From Paragonimus skrjabini miyazakii (taxonomy: Eukaryota > Platyhelminthes > Trematoda > Plagiorchiida > Troglotrematidae), in contig JTDE01000206.1 in assembly GCA_014338405.1 (NCBI GenBank), positions 232,370-296,369 of the forward strand: DNA of 64,000 nt. The letters run 5' to 3'. Positions within the stretch are counted from its first letter, which is position 1. Each line of letters opens with the position of its first letter. The notes below the pieces were generated by a model. It saw only the letters and a program-made list of their open reading frames with translations, did no database searches and was not told the DNA's origin. The translations under genes were made by a program, and so were the position numbers. This document shows, piece after piece, positions 1 to 11,655 of this stretch.

Positions 1-344
1 AGTCTTTACAGCTCCTTGAATGATTGGTTTTCTGGGAAAGTTCATCATTATAACGGGTTAGTTGAAGGTACAGAAACGAGGTAGACAGTAGTCGACATAT
101 GAATCTAGCTATCAGGCACACTTCCAACTTAAAAGAAACACAGCTGAATCCCAAAGATAAAAATCATTCACTCCTTATGGTTAGTTGAAAGTTTCATTGC
201 TTCTACGGTTTCAGAAAGATATTGGATTTCAGTATAAACTGAGCACTAGTTAAAGCTGCTTGCAACCTTAGTTTCCGTACAGAAGTTTTAACCAACCACC
301 TTTGAAAAGAATAACATCATGCATCATTCTGGTTAGCTCACACA

Positions 345-578
345 GTAGTGTATGCTCATGTCACAATCGGGATTTACAGATGAGGTCAGTAGCATAGTAT
401 TCAACAAGATTGTCTCAAGGAATTGACGCGGGAGTTTAAATGCCAGCTGTAAGCGTATTCTGCCTTGTGATGTGCTTCGACAAGAGAGACGTTTGAGTAT
501 AATACTCCTGTTCGAAAGAGGTTGGGTAAAACGTCTACGGAAATACAATAGCTGTGAAAGGTTGGAAGTGATGATCAG
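345..578 (+). repeat. Ancient copy of the tRNA-derived SINE-A family
   Basis: Aligns by eye along its length with the younger SINE-A copies: the A-box region (gaggtcagtagcatagtatt), a decayed middle, then the family's 3' block (ctgttcgaaagaggttggg, corresponding to the tcgaaaggggccgac of younger copies). The hammerhead segment is no longer recognisable. The many substitutions make it the oldest copy in the window. Confidence 0.6.
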
Positions 579-3049
579 TTTGTACCAAGAAAAATTCCTG
601 ATTGCTTACCAATAGCCAAGTTCGTATGCTGCGCCTTCTCTTTGGCAGGCACAATGCATTTCTGTCTGTTCATATTTTAATACATTAGAACTTTCTCAGA
701 TTTTGACTGAATATAATAGCTGGTCTTTTTTATTTGCCAAATATCTGCTGGTTTAGTTGTCACACGTGTCGATCATATGGAAGAACTGTCCACATCCCCG
801 ACTGGTTGCCAAGATGTGGATAAATTTATCTACAGTTTAAAACTAAACTCTTAACGTTACTTACGGAACATGAGTAGGTGTGAAACCACCTACCAGCAGC
901 ATACGCTATCGTCATTAGAAAAGCTGCCTAGCCATGGTTTCCAAAACCTGTATATATTTTTCTTGGTGTCGAATGAAGTTATCTTGTTTGCATCACTTTT
1001 AAACCGAACGTCACAAATTACATTTTCAAAACATCTCTGTTTTTCTTTTGTTTTAGCTTTACCCTAATCCTTAATGAAAAGCGGGTTGTTTCATCGGTCT
1101 TTCATTTTGTGTAGATTGCCACTGTATGCCCTGCCATTTTAGTTCATGGCAGTTGATCATAACTTTGCCTTAGTTCACATTAACGTGACAATATGTGAAG
1201 CCCTGTTCCTTTGAATATTGACTAATTTGAAAGAACACAATTGAGCACGCAATGGGCATTGGTATTTGTCTTAAGGGATAAAAGATTCTGGGTAACCAAG
1301 GCTTCAGCTTTTAACTGTGCGATTGTACTACCTTGTTTAAACATAAAACGTGATAAAAATTATCATTACTTTGTTTACCATTAGCTTAGAAAATAACAAA
1401 AAGAAACAAAAAACGATTTTTTAACAGCCTTTGTTGGTAAGGGATTACAAATGTCCGCAACTAAACACAGCATTTTGATGCCTGATATAAGCAGGATGGC
1501 TGAGAACTAGAGCTAGCCATCTGGCTTATAATGGAACCTGCGTAGTTCTCAACTAGACAGTACTACATAAAGTCTTTGTTGGAAATGCTGTGAAAATCTT
1601 CAGTTGCGTCTAGTTTCCCGGTACAAATAACAGGTTGAATGTTGGTAAACTCTAGCAAACTTATAGGTCTTAAGCACTAGTTCATGTTGTGTTTGTAGTG
1701 AATCTTGCGTTTGGATATACTGAAAATGCCTAAAACATCACTGGAGATACGACAACTTTTCAGAGTTTTTAATTGTTTCCAACTTTTTTAAAGCTTGTTT
1801 AGAATTCGGGATCTACCCGAAAATTACAGTTTTCCAGGTCGCAGTCGCTGTCATCAGAAGCGTTTACTCCAGTAAGTGCAATCGCCTCCTCTGAATCTAC
1901 TGGACAGAGTTGTATGTAATTTTATGTGCATTTTACTCAACTGTTAGCCATGGTAAAAAAATTTATGGTTGTGTCTCTTCTGGTTAATCTCGTTATCGAA
2001 ACACAGTCAGGCAACCTTTAAGTAACTGTTTTGCTTTATTGGTATTCGCAAAAGAACAAGATTCATTATGTACATGAAAAGTGAAATAGGCTAGTTGGCA
2101 TTAGTTAAATTAGATTTTAGCGTAAAGATACCTAAAAGGAACGTAATGTGAAACAATTTATGGGAAGTTCGTGGAATGAAGCCTTCATTCTTTACCGTGA
2201 TACTACAAGGTAAACGTGAATATGGAAAGCTTTCAAATGAAAGACTTTGAAATCAGCCCAAGTTTACAAAGGCTTCATAACACTGACCTTCAGTACACAT
2301 GCAATTTTTCTGGTTGTAACATTCAAGAATTGCATCTACCGGACGACTTCATACCAAATTTGTAAACAAGAATGTAACTGGTAAACTTTTCTTAAGTGGG
2401 TACAAAAATCAAACATGACGTAACAAAAGATTTACCAGGAATTCAACGACAGATTACAAGGCAAGTTTTTATTACAGCACACTGTGTCCCCTTTTTCAAA
2501 TTCCTCAGGGGAGGGAGGACAAGTATGTCGGAGATCGTTAGTAGTTCGACTTATTCTCATCAGATAGTGAGATGAGACCAGCTAAATTTACACAAAATAT
2601 AAATATCGAAAATAGCGGAACGGACCAAACCAATGGATCTGGCCATTTGTGCAATACTGAGGGAATCAATTTCATGGCAGAGTGATAGATTACGTCAATG
2701 TCTTCTGTACATATAAAACTAGCATTATCCGATTACAACTGCTTTGCTGATCAGATTGCTCGAAATGTTAAGTCACCTCACTACAATTTCTCAACGAAAC
2801 AAAAAGAAAAGTATTGTTAGATTTTGATACTCGGTTTATTCTCGTCTGTGACTTGCGTGCATTCATTGATTGTACTTGAACCACGCAAGTACGACAATTA
2901 AATATAACACAACAATGCGAAAACAGCAATTGCAACAGTAATTATACAGATTGAGTCAACATCTTTCGCGAGTACAAAAGTGGTCGATTCTGCATGATCA
3001 GTGTAGCTTCCGTGACTGTGATAACGTAGCAGCAAAGCGAAGGATGGTG
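579..3049. other. No gene recognised
   Basis: AT-leaning DNA with only short, overlapping open frames on both strands. I see no repeat family shared with the rest of the window and no convincing splice-flanked exon. The right edge may contain the decayed 3' end of the minus-strand Penelope-like element that follows. Confidence 0.5.
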
Positions 3050-3765
3050 ATGGTTTAACCATATAACTTGCATCCATGCGATAGTTACCAATCTAAAATT
3101 CTGGGTTCTGTTTAGCAACTAAGGTGCTGGTATTTGTTGCATACTCTAATTCAGTTTTCCACTATCTGTCGTCATAAACCCCGGTCCGTTCTATCAGTAT
3201 ACTTGCCACCACAACTGCAAATGAACTAGCAAGTTAGCCGATAGGCAGAATTGCTCCCGGGATCACCATTTGAAACACGGAAGACGAGAACAACATTCGT
3301 AATTCAGCGGTCGGATGGTTGTGATTCGTTGTCAACCGTGACCTTATGGTTTCGTTGGTTGCAGTCTGACCGTCTCTGGGAGTCCAATTCAACCAATTTG
3401 TTCTTTCCGAAGCGGTCCTAATGAGAACTTTGATCACGAAATTCGGCTTGAAATAAATTTCTGTTAGTCTCTCCGCATAGCGATTCACCAGTAAAGCCTT
3501 TTATCCCTATCAACACCGTCATCAGCAAATATTTGTGTTGCTCCATCGAGCAGGGTTTAGCTTAAGTCACTCCTATATATCAATGTAACCGACAACGAAA
3601 ACTGAGGGTATCGGTTGTTCCATACTGTTTCTGGATATAGAACACGTTGTCCTGAAGCGCCTTGACCTTGACTGATCAACATGTCTAAGAATGATAGACT
3701 CTGCCTAATTTCTTTCGTGGAGTTCGAACAAACATTCAAAAAAGTGATCCAAACAAGCACTTTAA
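3050..3765 (-). pseudogene. Penelope-like element fragment, RT thumb plus GIY-YIG (decayed)
   Basis: Reading the minus strand from 3760 downward, a frame contains SLSFLDMLISQ, which matches the FLDVLI motif at the RT palm-thumb boundary of Penelope-like elements, followed by a stretch resembling the usual YRK/thumb region (VLYPETVWNNRYPQFS). Near 3250 another frame reads VFQMVIPGA, like the family's NGYP..FI segment. At about 3230-3170 the minus strand reads FICSCGGKYTDRTDRGL, which corresponds to the CSCG..Y-I-G-R-T-D-R start of the GIY-YIG nuclease, with the glycine replaced by aspartate and stops on both sides. Known for the family: RT and GIY-YIG nuclease are in one protein used for target-primed insertion. 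This copy lacks the RT fingers and most of the palm, has stops and frame changes, and must be dead. No target duplication was found. Confidence 0.7.
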
Positions 3766-4539
3766 TTAAATTTCAGAAGGTAATGGACGTGTGCGGAGGA
3801 AGGGATTTAGTTATGTTTTTTCTCACCATCATATATGTGCATGGTTTGTTATCTGAAATTAGCGTCTTCCAAAATCGATTTAACTCTTGCTTCAAAACAC
3901 GTATATAGGCACTGTTGGAAGCTATAATGTATTGACGGCCCAATTAGCGCAGCCACATCCGTTTATCATGAGTGACCGTGGTACATGCTGTATTTGTATG
4001 TGGCGATGTAGGTATCGAAGTTCCATTTCAAGATACTGACTTATACCTGTGTAATTCGCAACTGGGTAGGCTTTCGACCGAATAAGAGTTTAGAACGCAC
4101 CTCCTGGGGAATAGTCAGTCTCTAACGAGAACAGGCATCGAAACAACAGAACACATTAGGGTTTGGAAACAAACCATCTGTTTCTAGCAATAATCAGAAA
4201 GATAATAAGTAGTCAGTCCTAGCTTAGCCTGCAACACAACGTGGTGAACAACAAAACAAAGAGAAGAACCTGATTAGTGCGTACATATAGGACGATAAGT
4301 TGGTGCAGGCGGGAATGTTCCGGGTCTCTTGCAAAGATGGTCTACTCCACGGTCTGGCGTTAGAAAATAGTTTCCAGCCAATTGCACAGATAAGTCAGAA
4401 AAACCCGAGGGGGGGGGCAAAATAAAAGGAGGATATGTAATTAAGGAATAACATCACTGTCGAGGAAGCAATAAATTCTGATACTTCCTGGTTGTTTATG
4501 TCGCGAAAGAGAATTGATTTAAAAGACCACTACTCCGAG
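3766..4539. other. No gene recognised
   Basis: Contains a run of nine G at about 4409-4417. The minus strand here could hold the missing RT palm of the preceding Penelope-like element, but I found no recognisable motif. Confidence 0.45.
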
Positions 4540-4679
4540 TTTCTAACTCAAAATGTCTGACCTGCGAAACAAAAGGATAGAGGCTTTTCTTCTGGAATCC
4601 TACCCGAAACAAATGACTCAAGAGCCTGACTCACTCTACAGTGAGAGGCATTCATAGCCCGAGGGTACAGTGAATATGG

Positions 4680-5388
4680 CATTAATGTTTACTCCTGTGC
4701 TGTTTGCTTAATTGGATCCCAGTGGTCAGTCGATTATGCGTTGTCAGACTCAATACGTCGATTAAGGTCTGCAAATCAGAAAAGCGCTTTATATTCGTGA
4801 TATCGATGTATGCCTCAACGAATAGCTGTTGGGTGCTGACAACAAATTGTTATACGATTACCCATCGATAGACTAAACACTGTGATATCATCGTGCTAGA
4901 GGTGGATTTTGATACCCAACCTGGTCATCTCTCTGAAGAAGAGAGACAGCTGTCCGGGCACAACGCACTGATGGTAGCGAATGACTGCTGAGGCTGTGCG
5001 CATCCCAAAATCTCTATATTTTGAGCACTGCTCTTCAACACAGGAAGAGGCACCGTGGAACATGGAAACCTCCCTGTGTTACTCACATACAGTCACAACT
5101 CTATCATACAGCAATCAGTTACGGGTAGCGCCCATCCGTTAAAGATTGTTGAGCTTTTTGGAGCAAACATATGTATGTAACTATTTCGTTTTGTCACCTG
5201 TCCAGAGACCACACACTCATAAATGCAGGAGACCTAGATGGAAGTCGAATGAGGAAAGTGTAAAGGACACTTGCCGGTAAGCAGTGATGAACAGATTGGC
5301 TAGTTCGAGTTAGAGGAGCGACCCTGACAAACACTGGGGACAAATCGCAGTAGTTTGTTGTGAAGAGTCGTGTTTCTAAGAAGCTGTG
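4680..5388 (+). pseudogene. APE-type endonuclease domain of the CR1/RTE-like element
   Basis: A single frame from about 4690 reads LNWIPVVSRLCVVRL, then FIFVISMYASTNSC, then DIIVLEVDFDTQPGHLSEEE. These correspond to the conserved blocks of apurinic-like endonucleases in these elements (SAYAPT and DIVVLAGDFNAQ). In the family the Asp-Phe-Asn of GDFNAQ lies in the active site. Here it reads VDFDTQ (4902-4919), so the glycine and asparagine are both lost. There is a stop between the two blocks (TAG near 4870) and another (TGA) after ALMVANDC. After 5110 the match continues weakly in other frames (RWKSNEESVKDT, DKHWGQIAVVCCEES) up to the assembly gap. The enzyme would nick the target DNA; this copy is broken. 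Confidence 0.75.
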
Positions 5389-5488
5389 NNNNNNNNNNNN
5401 NNNNNNNNNNNNNNNNNNNNNNNNNNNNNNNNNNNNNNNNNNNNNNNNNNNNNNNNNNNNNNNNNNNNNNNNNNNNNNNNNNNNNNNN
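5389..5488. other. Assembly gap (100 N)
   Basis: Exactly 100 N, the conventional placeholder for a gap of unknown size. It lies inside the CR1/RTE-like element between endonuclease and reverse transcriptase, so the true distance between the two domains cannot be read. Confidence 0.99.
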
Positions 5489-7433
5489 GCTAACTTAAAG
5501 GTCGCACTAAAGCGAATAGCCCTACTTGGTCGAAGAGTCGAAAAAGGTGGAACGAGCCTTTTACCTAGGAATAACAGAAGGCTATTTTCGCCGATTCTTG
5601 GTTGTGCTGGCTGTCAATTCTGTGTGAGTGAGAATGTATGTGAAAAAGTTGGTTCAGTAATAACCGGCCAGTTGTCGCTGAATTGAGAAATGGACTAAGC
5701 ATTTTGAGGAACAGCTCAGCTGGCCTCAACCCGACCATGTAGAAGACGGGATTCAAATGGTTATTTATTGCATCCCAGACGACTCTCCGTCGGAAGCAAA
5801 TGTAGCCTCGGAGCTCAATTTACTTCACGCTTAGCAAGGAACTTTTACGAGATCTTCCCTCTCCTTCTCTTTTCAAAGATGCCGAGGACAGGTTGATATC
5901 AGAACTGACAAAATTCTTCCAGACGATTTGGGAAACTGAAGAGGTACCTCGTGATTGATGCTTATCAACAGTAATTCCCGTTTTCCAGAAGGGAGCTCGC
6001 AATTTGTGTGACAACCACATAGACATACATCTAGTGACTGTTGCGTCCAAATAACTTATCGTCCTCATTTTACGCTAGCTCTATAAGCTCAGCGAAAATC
6101 AAAGACTTGAAGAACAGCCAGGATTCTGGTTCAGCGGAAGAGCGGTGAATCGCATTTTTAATTTGCAACAGATCTTGCAGCATCGGTACTCATATAGGAA
6201 GCCGAAAGTCGTCGTCATTTTAGATCTAAAGACTGTTTTCCATCCGGTTGGACGTAGCGTCCTCTGATACTATCTTCTTTGCGAGGACGTTCCAGGGGAT
6301 TATGTGGAACTGTTGAGAACAATGTATGCTCACTCTGCATGTGAACAACTCTCTCAGGCGCTCATCGCTTCTAATGTTGTTCGACATAAGTGTTTCGTCT
6401 TCCCCTTCCTGTGAGCTCGAGGAGGCCAGTTGACTTTGTGTGGTGCTTCTTCCAGGCGCTAGGTCGGCCGACATGCAATATTCAGACAATACTATCTCAC
6501 TTCGTCCCTCTGCAGAAGACACGGAGAGCATGCTAAATAAGATGAGGGGCTCGGCTGGTTTGTGTGGAATGCGCTTCGCACTTCCAAAGTGTAAAATGAT
6601 GTTCCAAGACTGGAGCATTCGTATCTCTACTTTCTTTATAGCAGGCAATCCATTTGAGGATGTGAACAGTCTCACGTACTTGGGTAGCACCATCTCGTTA
6701 ATATTACTGTTGACATTTCAGCTCGGATAGTAAATTATGAGTTATCTTCACCAGCCAGCGTTATCTGTGGCGTCGGAAAGATGTTCGATTATCGCTGACA
6801 GGAGGAGTATATAATGCTTGTTTACATTCTATTTTGCTTTATGGCTCGGAAACCTGACCAGTTTGCAATGAAGATGTCAACAAAATTGCTGCACTTGACT
6901 ATTGTTGTCTTTGCTAAGTAGCCCACACTAAGTGGGCCGATCACATGAGGAACACGGCAGTTTGCAGGCGCGGATTCCGGAACGTTCGGGATTGGTGACC
7001 AACTGATCAACTAATCTTGTTGCACAGCTTCTGATCGTTCGATCACGTACTCTATATGCCAGCTGAGCGTTTGCCTTACCCGGCATTATATACTGAGACC
7101 ACTAACAGCTGGATGAAACCGCGTGATGGTCAAGCAAATGCGTGGCCATAGAATATGTCGACCTTGACTGCTCTATTGAACAAAGTGGGTAGTTGTCCTC
7201 ATGATCATTCAAATCGCTGGTTAGAAACGCTATTCGAGATAGCAGTGTGCCACAGTCAATGGTTTAGTTGTATTCTTCCGCTTGTTTCCATTTTATTGCT
7301 ACTATTATCATTATTGCCACTATTCTGTGACCTTCTTAGCAAGGTTTCTCCTTCTAGGATATTCCACGTCACTGTTAAGATGAACGGCGGCCCGAGCCAC
7401 AGTACCCGCTTGTCAAACTCATGGCTATTGTGA
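5489..7433 (+). pseudogene. Reverse transcriptase of the CR1/RTE-like element
   Basis: Successive frames give the ordered RT blocks: LISELTKFFQTIWETEEVP, then VIPVFQKGARNLCDNH (the VPIFKKGAR..C.NHRGISL block), LEEQPGFWFSGRAVNRIFNL (EEQAGFRPGRG), KPKVVVILDLKTVFHPV (motif A; its Asp at 6223-6225 is kept), then MQYSDNTIS for the catalytic YADD. Its second Asp is Asn (6488-6490), which should abolish catalysis. Later come GMRFALPKCKMMFQDWS, LTYLGSTIS, GGVYNACLHSILLYGSET and RWLETLFEIAVCHSQW, the usual C-terminal landmarks. Several stops and frame changes separate these. The product would copy the element's RNA at a nicked target site. The order and spacing are those of the family; the loss of function is seen directly. 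Confidence 0.85.
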
Positions 7434-7465
7434 TGATGGTGTTGATGATGATGATGAAATAAACA
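7434..7465 (+). repeat. TGA-rich 3' tail of the CR1/RTE-like element
   Basis: tgatgatggtgttgatgatg followed by atgatgaaataaa. It immediately follows the last coding match and marks the 3' end of the insertion. Confidence 0.6.
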
Positions 7466-8314
7466 GAAGTCATTGTACACCGAGATGTTGAAACTGGTCG
7501 TGTTTCTCAGAGTCGGCTAGTATTTGTGAAGTTACAGGGTGTGGTGGCAGTTAGATGCATCGTAGCGGAGGCTACACTCGCATAGATGAGCGATGAAAAT
7601 GTTCTCTGGGTGAACCCAGTATGCTGAATGTGGTGGTGGATAAAAAGGATGATGTATGGATTGAAATATCTGAAGATTTGTTCTTGCCAGTAGCGAAATG
7701 TTGGTTTGAAATGTTGAATCTAGTGGGAGACTTACCTGTCAAGGATTATGGAAGTGGTAAGCGTTAGTAATTTGGGGCGCAAGGTTGTAGAGACTGAGGT
7801 GTATACCGTGCTACGTACGACTGTGAGAGCGACGCTTTTGGAGAAACGTTCAAGAGTTGATTGAGAAATCTAGTACTGCCAAGTGTGTTGACCAATGTAC
7901 ACTAAAGACAACCTGATCGTGTGTCGATGCTTCGACAGCACTGTAGCGAGAAGATTCAGAAGTCTGGTAGGTCAGCAAGGCTACACTGGTTACTCAGCCT
8001 CACGCTGAAGTAGACTAGATTGGCGGACATTAGTTAGAAAAGTGGAAGAGCTGCGATGCCAAGAGGGACAATAAACTGTTGGCACAGACGATAGTTAGCC
8101 ATATTGTTGCAAAATGTGGTTCAGTAGAGCGGCATTTTTATTGTCCAATTTGCAAGTTTTTGCGCTACTCGCACGTTTGCGCTTATAAACGAAAACTATA
8201 GCCTATATCTCAGCGAAATTTCCGCAGGAACACAGCGTGCACTTCTGCCTAGTTCCGAACGTTTGCTTGAAATGGATCTTCGCTTGCTACTTGTCGCCCG
8301 TTAGCTAGATTTCG
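7466..8314. other. No gene recognised
   Basis: Region of moderate GC without a long open frame or a repeat shared with other parts of the window. It could hold a decayed repeat I do not know. Confidence 0.4.
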
Positions 8315-8645
8315 TCAAGCAATGATTCGTTTCGTTGCTGATTTTGTCCGCAATTCATCCGCAGTGGACTTCGACTGTATCTCGACATTGCGCCGAGATA
8401 GTTCGTTCAATGTTAAAATAGTCGTGTGTCTGCCTTGGTCATCCATCACACAACGGTTATATTGATGACGAACTGCAAGAAAAACGATTTCAGATGGAAT
8501 AATAATCACAGCTGTGTGAAATGCACGTAAATTGAAGTTATCGAATCCTTCAAAAATACTTACCAGTGATGAGTTGAATGTGTTTGATGGCGCCGAAGTT
8601 GTATGCAATCGTTTGGTCGGACGGTGGAGTTGAACGCTTACCCAC
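8315..8645 (-). CDS. Candidate last two exons of an unknown host gene
   Basis: On the minus strand an open segment 8645-8564 (82 nt) ends at a consensus donor (CACTG|gtaagtat). A 91-bp intron 8563-8473 closes with a strong acceptor (cgtttttcttgcag|TTCG), and the frame continues through 8472 to a TGA ending at 8315. The joined frame stays open over the junction for 79 codons. The first part ends ...AYNFGAIKHIQLIT; the second part begins RHQYNRCVMDDQGRHT and continues ILTLNELSRRNVEIQ. The proposed start of the first exon (acceptor ...cgaaaag at 8646) is weak and the exon could be longer. I do not recognise the protein: it is polar, with no membrane segment and no known motif. Such splice-plus-frame coincidences can arise by chance in 64 kb, so this is a hypothesis, though one of the two best-supported exon candidates here. 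Confidence 0.35.
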
Positions 8646-9689
8646 CTTTTCGTGTATTGATGGCAGTTACAACGACCGAACAGGTGAATAGGTGAGAAAT
8701 GTTGAAAGTGTCATGACCAGTGGAGATTGCAGAGTAGAATGCCACCAGTAAATTGTCATCACGCAAAAGTACACACTGATGAAAAAGCATTTAAATTATG
8801 CAGCACTTATGAGATGACAAAACTCGTATTGTTTTAGTGCACATGTATCTGAGATTGTTGAAAAAAATCGTGTGATGAAATATACAGCAACACGAAAAAT
8901 AGATAGTGGAAACATTACAAATGCCAGCCACATGATTATTATGAGTACGACGCTTGGATGATTTAAAAGAAATGGACGGACTTATCAGTTTACGTTTGGA
9001 ATGCAAGTGAATGTGCGCCAAAAGAACTGATTAAAAAACGGGTCATCCAACGTGTAATGGCGAACCAAGAGAAAAACGAGTCGACTAAAATGCTAATTAG
9101 TTAGGATCACCAATCTGTAGTGAACTAGAAATAAAACACTCTCAAGGGTATTGTCAATTAATCGGGCTCACTAATATGTCGCGGTGAGCCGGAGAAAAAA
9201 ATCTGTAAAAACTGAATATTAATTGTGACCAACTTGGCACTATTCTGATGATGAAACAAAAACTCGGTGTTTCCAAAGTTGTATTGTTGCGACTTAAAGA
9301 AACCGTACAATTTGTGTTCGTTATTCATGCCAGGTCTACTGATAGCGAAGTGTTTGCTATGTGTATGAACTAGAGAAACCTGTCATACACGTGAGTGTAA
9401 CGATGGACTTAAGTTTGCTGAGTTTGTACCGTTGCTATTTGTCAAGGTCATAGTGGGAAAATAACGTTTTTGAAAATATAATTTCCTGGTTTTGTTCTAT
9501 CTAACTCGTAAATTTCATAAATGACTTGTCTACCGTAAGTTTATCTCCATTAACTTACTTGGATCTCTGAGAAACTGGATCAGGCGTGTTCTATATCCCA
9601 ACACTGTTAAATCCAAAATCATGTCACGAGTTGCTTTCACCTCACTCATTCGTGTAACTCGCTGACATAACAAATTTTGCAAAAATTAC
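8646..9689. other. No gene recognised
   Basis: AT-rich, with short open frames on both strands only. If the two-exon candidate at 8315-8645 is real, upstream exons would lie here or further right on the minus strand. I could not pick one out. Confidence 0.4.
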
Positions 9690-11655
9690 ACATAACAGCA
9701 AAAAGTTAACGGACAAACTGAATAATTTCCCTCTTTTGCTGGTAAATCGTTCCAAACTGCAAGTTGATACCGGAACAAGTAAACAGACTTCAGACCTAAG
9801 GTCAATTTGAAAACCTGAAAGATTTGGCAAGTGACCGTACATCTGCCTCTTTGGACAAGGCGGACTGCCTGTTGTAAAGTTGGATGACAACACAATAATT
9901 TCTGTCGTTAGTTTGCTGAACACCACACAAAGCAAACAGGGAGCTTGAAGAAATAACAGATGCGATCTTTTTCAAACGAAGCAAGTGTTCTGGTGTTTTC
10001 TCAATAAAGATAGGATTACATAGGCTAGACGAATGAGATGATTTCTGATGGACGGAACAACTACTAGATACCATTTTCAACGACAAATCCCAGACTGGAA
10101 TATAATACCAAGGAAATCGTAAATATTGATGTCTCCTGAGCATGTTTCTAAAATCCAGTTTAAGAAACTTAAACGAACAGGCAAGTGGACATCGAGACTG
10201 AGAGGTTCATCAACTACTACAAGACGTATCCCACAGTCTATATTAAACGTGGACAGATCGGCCTACCACAAACACACACTTAAACCGATCCGTAAATTGT
10301 CGTCGTCTCACTGTTTTCGAAGCACTTTCGAGTTGGTAGAAATTTTGGTGAATGTTTCGGTAAGTCCACAGTGGCTGCATTTGGTCATCTTTGACTCTCT
10401 GTATACCTGTGCTACTGCGTGGAACTGTCGACTTTTTATGAGTTCACTTTCGCTACGGATGCAAGCTTGTGTATTTCAATGAATTTTCCTAACACTAACT
10501 TTGTTCGTTTAGAAGCCACTTGGTATGAATTTGAAAGTGTGAATTATCGACAAGATGACGATCTGCCCACAAATAGCCTATTGGACCCTGTGTTCGAGGA
10601 TGTATTCTTGAGAGTACCTAAAAGATGATTGGACGAATTAAGTCCTCTCGCCTCGCCCTGCACTCGCATTCATAGAAGAACTCAGTTTTGATGATGAACA
10701 CTCTCCTACCCCAGTTTTAATTATTTAGTCTCCGTTCATCCAAACCTCACTGTATTTTATCAGATGGAGGCCGACAATTGTTTGTCACCGGATTTCAAGG
10801 TGGGACAACTCAGCGGCCTATTCCTTATCAGTCCACGTAGAGTGGACAATATAGGCAGGCCATTAGCTTCGCACTGGTTCTATACGAACGGGGATTAGTG
10901 TCTACCGTGTTCCACAGATCCAAAAACATGTACACGTTAGGTCGATCCGGAAAAGAAGGGCTTACCGGGAAGACGCTGCTTGATAACAAATATCCGGAAC
11001 TCTTCACGGGTATCCGCAGCAAAAAGAAAGGTCCAGAAGTGTCGACCAACAGTGCGGGCAACCATCAGATCAATAACATAAGTCACAATCCGACCTCGGT
11101 ATTGCAACGCACCTCTCCAGTTGCCTAACTGCACATCCTGTTGAACACCGGGGGATTTGCTCTTGATGGCAGTGATACACGCTCAACCGACCAATCTGCC
11201 GCTCACGTAATATACCAGTTCATTTGTAGCTGCAATGACTTCTGCATAGGCAGAACGGATAGGTGCATGTACTAACGTATGGGGAGCGCACTGGTATGTG
11301 GTTATCATTTGAACCGTCAACAAGTGACCCGTTGGCAAAAATCGAACTCGAAGAACTCGTTTTCATCGGCCGCTTAACACAATTAGCAACCCGTCACCTA
11401 ACTGACCTGATCAAAGTGTTCAATATATTGTTCTATAATCGTAACCTGAAACTGCAAACAGTTAATGACGCAATGCAGATCAGGTAACAATGACTAGTAT
11501 TCTGTTTACAGAAAGCTTTGGCGCATTATTAGCGCACGAAAGGCTAAGACTGTTTGGTTGTTTTGTCCCCTTGTTGCTATGTGCAGTTTGTAAAATACCT
11601 GCTAAGTTAACCTTAGCAACTGATGATGGTGAGTCGAAATGTTAACATTATGCGA
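9690..11655 (+). pseudogene. Penelope-like element, near full RT plus GIY-YIG, heavily decayed
   Basis: Landmarks appear in family order but in changing frames. At about 10280-10410: LKPIRKLSSSHCFRSTFELV and LHLVIFDSLYT, matching the segment before RT motif A and its FDV.SLYT. At 10500-10610: YEFESVNYRQDDDLPTNSLL, matching the Y.Q..G..MGSPLSPV block. At about 10870-11000: RGLVSTVFHRSKNMYT and KTLLDNKYPELFT, matching the thumb and its L..NGYP..FI. At 11040: PEVSTN. At about 11205-11270: IYQFICSCNDFCIGRTDRCM, the GIY-YIG core with C-S-C and I-G-R-T-D-R. At about 11420: NRNLKLQ. The catalytic YVDD region could not be found, and stops and frameshifts abound. A hammerhead-like remnant follows at the 3' end. 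The 5' limit is a guess. The IGRTDR signature puts it in the same group as the fragments at 3.1 kb and 33.3 kb. Confidence 0.75.
11602..11655 (+). ncRNA. Hammerhead-like remnant at the 3' end of a Penelope-like element
   Basis: CTGATGA (11620-11626), nine bases with poor helix II pairing, GAAA (11636-11639), then a small self-complementary helix III (atgttaacat) and a flank that can pair in part with the 5' side (tagca with tgc). Hammerhead motifs are known from Penelope-like elements. The first pair of helix I is A-A and helix II is weak, so this copy is probably inactive. Confidence 0.35.

Larger units (their letters stand above)
4540..7465 (+). mobile_element. CR1/RTE-like non-LTR retrotransposon, degenerate
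   Basis: One element can be followed across the 100-N gap in the order APE endonuclease, connector, reverse transcriptase, C-terminal domain, 3' tail of TGA repeats. The protein fragments match the abundant endonuclease-reverse transcriptase elements of fluke genomes. The 5' limit is uncertain: motif-like sequence can be traced to about 4540, and endonuclease sequence is clear from about 4680. The tail at 7434-7460 (tgatgatggtgttgatgatg) fits the simple-repeat 3' ends of such elements. Many in-frame stops and several frame changes show it is inactive. Its length of about 2.9 kb, plus whatever the gap hides, is near full length for the coding part, so it is a decayed rather than a severely truncated insertion. 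Confidence 0.85.

Noticed and set aside
4409..4417. Run of nine G
   Set aside because: An isolated homopolymer, too short to support a G-quadruplex or other function.
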